Origin: Acetobacteraceae bacterium
Lineage (GTDB): Bacteria; Pseudomonadota; Alphaproteobacteria; Acetobacterales; Acetobacteraceae
Direction of reading: 5' to 3'
Assembly: GCA_021732665.1 (NCBI GenBank)
Contig: JAKFUL010000005.1
Span: forward strand, 1 to 64,000
DNA length: 64,000 bases
Below are positions 62,321 through 64,000 of this stretch, piece by piece; within the stretch, counting starts at the first letter, position 1; every line of letters begins with the position of its first letter. The notes beneath the pieces are model-generated. The model did not search any database. It worked only from the letters and a program-made list of their open reading frames with translations, and was not told the DNA's origin. A program made the translations under genes and the position numbers.

Positions 62321-63757
62321 ATGATCCGCATGCCAGCACCCAAGGCCGATGTGATGGCCCGCCGCCCCGAGATCATCGCCGGCCTGGCAAAGCTTCTGCC
62401 CGCCGATGGCCTGATCACCGAAACCATCCGGATGAAGCCCTATGAGACCGACGGGCTGCCGGCCTACCGGCAGATTCCGCTGGCCGTCACCCTGCCGCGC
62501 ACGACGGAGGAAGTCGCCGCTGTGCTGCGCTTCTGCCACGAGAATGGCGTGCGGGTGATCCCGCGCGGCGCCGGCACCAGCCTTTCCGGCGGCGCGCTGC
62601 CGCTGGCCGATGCCGTGGTGATCGGCCTGATGCGGATGAACGCCATTCTGGAAATCGACTACGACGACCGCCTGGCCGTTGTGCAGGCGGGGGTGACGAA
62701 TATCGGCATCACCAATGCCGTGTCGTCGGAGGGGTTTTTCTACGCCCCCGACCCTTCCAGCCAGCTCGCCTGCATGATCGGCGGCAATGTGATGATGAAT
62801 TCCGGCGGCGCGCATTGCCTGAAATACGGTGTGACCGCGAACAACCTGCTGGGGCTGAAATTCGTCACCATCGAGGGCGAGATCTGCGAGATCGGCGGCC
62901 GGCATCTCGATGCCGTGGGCTATGACTGGCTGGGGCTGATCACCGGCTCGGAAGGCCAGTTGGGCATGGTCACGGAAGTCACCGTGCGCATCCTGCGCGG
63001 GCCGGAGGGTGCCAGGGCCATGCTCGCCGCCTTCGATTCCATCCCCGTGGCGGGGCAGGCGGTGGATGCCATCATCGGCTCGGGCATCATCCCTGTGGCG
63101 CTGGAGTTCATGGACAAGCCCTGCATCCATGCCTGCGAGGCCTTCGCCCATGCCGGCTACCCGCTGGACGCGGAGGCGATGCTGATCATCGAGGTCGAGG
63201 GCTCCGTTGCGGAGCAGGACGCGCTGCTGGACCGCATTCGCGGCATCTGCGCCCAGTTCAACCCCATCTCCATGAAGGTGGCGGAAAGCGCGGAACAGTC
63301 GCTGGCGATCTGGAAGGGCCGCAAGGGGGCGTTTGGCGCGGTGGGGCGAATCTCGCCGGATTACCTCTGCATGGACGGCACCATCCCGACCGGCGAATTG
63401 CCCTTCGTGCTGGGCCGCATCACCGAGCTGGCGGCGAGCCATGACCTCAAGGTCGCCAATGTCTTTCACGCCGGCGATGGCAATCTCCACCCGCTGATCA
63501 TGTTCGACGCCAATGACCCCGACAGTTTTGCCCGCGCCGAAAAGCTGGGCGCCGAGATCCTCCTCCTCTGCGTCGAGGTCGGCGGCTGCCTGACCGGCGA
63601 GCATGGCGTGGGGATCGAGAAGCGCGATCTGATGAGCGCGCAATTCACCCAGGGCGAGCTGAACATCCAGCGCTCGATCAAGACCGCCTTCGACCCGGAT
63701 TGGCTGCTCAACCCTGCCAAGGTTTTCCCCCTTGAGGGCAATCCGGCCTTCGCATGA
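62321..63757 (+). CDS. glcD: Glycolate oxidase FAD-linked subunit (GlcD-like)
   Basis: The 478-residue product has the FAD_binding_4 domain (ENGVRVIPRGAGTSLSGGALPL, NVMMNSGGAHCLKYGVTANN, DWLGLITGSEGQLGMVTEV) and the oxidase C-terminal domain with VFHAGDGNLHPLIMFD and GCLTGEHGVGIEKRDLM. It oxidises glycolate or D-lactate at the membrane. The glcE gene starts in its stop codon (ATGA overlap), as in glcDEF operons; glcF should be beyond the window. D-lactate or 2-hydroxyglutarate oxidase cannot be excluded. Confidence 0.92.
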   Translation: MIRMPAPKADVMARRPEIIAGLAKLLPADGLITETIRMKPYETDGLPAYRQIPLAVTLPRTTEEVAAVLRFCHENGVRVIPRGAGTSLSGGALPLADAVVIGLMRMNAILEIDYDDRLAVVQAGVTNIGITNAVSSEGFFYAPDPSSQLACMIGGNVMMNSGGAHCLKYGVTANNLLGLKFVTIEGEICEIGGRHLDAVGYDWLGLITGSEGQLGMVTEVTVRILRGPEGARAMLAAFDSIPVAGQAVDAIIGSGIIPVALEFMDKPCIHACEAFAHAGYPLDAEAMLIIEVEGSVAEQDALLDRIRGICAQFNPISMKVAESAEQSLAIWKGRKGAFGAVGRISPDYLCMDGTIPTGELPFVLGRITELAASHDLKVANVFHAGDGNLHPLIMFDANDPDSFARAEKLGAEILLLCVEVGGCLTGEHGVGIEKRDLMSAQFTQGELNIQRSIKTAFDPDWLLNPAKVFPLEGNPAFA

Positions 63758-64000
63758 CCCTCGTCGCCCCCATGGATGAGGCCGGTGTCTCGGCCGAGAT
63801 CGCCCGCGCCCATATCGCCCGCGAACCCCTGGCCATCGAAGGCCGCGGCACCAAGCGCGCCATGCTGCGCCCGGTGCAGGCGGCGCGTACCCTCTCCACC
63901 CGCAACCTCACCGGCATCACGCTGTACAAGCCTTCGGAACTGGTGATCTCCGCCCGCGCCGGCACACCGATCCCCGAGATCGAGGCGGCGCTGGCCGAAA
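63754..64000 (+). CDS. glcE: Glycolate oxidase subunit GlcE, partial
   Basis: The first 82 residues (MTLVAPMDEAGVSAEIARAH, IEGRGTKRAMLRPVQAART, GITLYKPSELVISARAGTPI) match the shortened FAD-binding domain of GlcE. The gene overlaps glcD by four bases and runs off the right edge. The rest, including most of the FAD site, is outside the window. Confidence 0.85.
   Translation, partial: MTLVAPMDEAGVSAEIARAHIAREPLAIEGRGTKRAMLRPVQAARTLSTRNLTGITLYKPSELVISARAGTPIPEIEAALAE

Overview
The window is very GC-rich, densely coded alphaproteobacterial chromosome, most likely from the Acetobacteraceae (Roseomonas-like). The evidence is the strong GC bias at third codon positions, a DUF3126 protein beside yqeY-dnaG-rpoD, hflKC next to a Do-type protease, an OmpR-family orphan regulator, and seven unlinked Bug/TctC-type periplasmic binding proteins. 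No prophage, integrase, CRISPR array or rRNA gene was seen. Most of the content is housekeeping, with accessory acyl-CoA and organic-acid catabolism between the housekeeping blocks.

Layout. 1-3287 (minus): an acyl-CoA operon (two acyl-CoA dehydrogenases, a crotonase-fold enzyme and a DehI-like protein cut by the window edge), with start/stop overlaps at all three junctions. 3357-7211: a CoxL-like molybdoenzyme subunit, a 2-hydroxyacid dehydrogenase and a small secreted protein. 7367-10256 (minus): an NMT1/THI5-like binding protein followed by leuC-leuD. 10365-13582 (plus): SDR, acyl-CoA dehydrogenase, APH-like kinase and DUF6285. 13590-16348 (minus): a translation/export block, promoter-tRNA-Tyr-tRNA-Gly-tuf-tRNA-Trp-secE-nusG, ending in an unannotated micro-ORF with a full-length Shine-Dalgarno. 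16375-18500: chromate efflux and a rhodanese/ChrB-C protein. 19164-22818: a ThDP enzyme and two TctC proteins. 23145-26492: nrdA and nrdB, split by a 411-bp element with 61-bp terminal inverted repeats.

26577-32526: SCO protein, small conserved protein, TctC, DegP-type protease, hflC and hflK. 32705-37256: Mrp/ApbC, HNH endonuclease, dapD, tautomerase, dapE and a membrane protein. 37257-41693 (minus): truA, fmt, an ABC-2 exporter pair and ribA. 41939-44444: orphan response regulator, hemW, and a CheB-type methylesterase gene with an in-frame TAG. 44499-47043 (minus): TlpA-like thioredoxin, panE-like reductase and TctC. 47084-53222: argH, lptM-like lipoprotein, three TctC proteins and a benzoylformate-decarboxylase-like enzyme. 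53250-56219: tyrosine phosphatase-like protein and a membrane-fused spermidine-synthase-like protein. 56321-61707: yqeY, DUF3126, dnaG, rpoD, GNAT and rpmJ. 61859-64000: secreted protein, glcD and the start of glcE.

How it fits together. The isolated binding proteins, acyl-CoA enzymes, 2-oxo-acid decarboxylases and glycolate oxidase suggest a heterotroph that scavenges organic acids. Nothing here is clearly a new multi-gene system. The best candidates for something undescribed are the TIR element splitting nrdAB, the micro-ORF downstream of nusG, and the CheB gene broken (or read through) just before its catalytic aspartate. All functions are read by eye from the translations; no database search was run.
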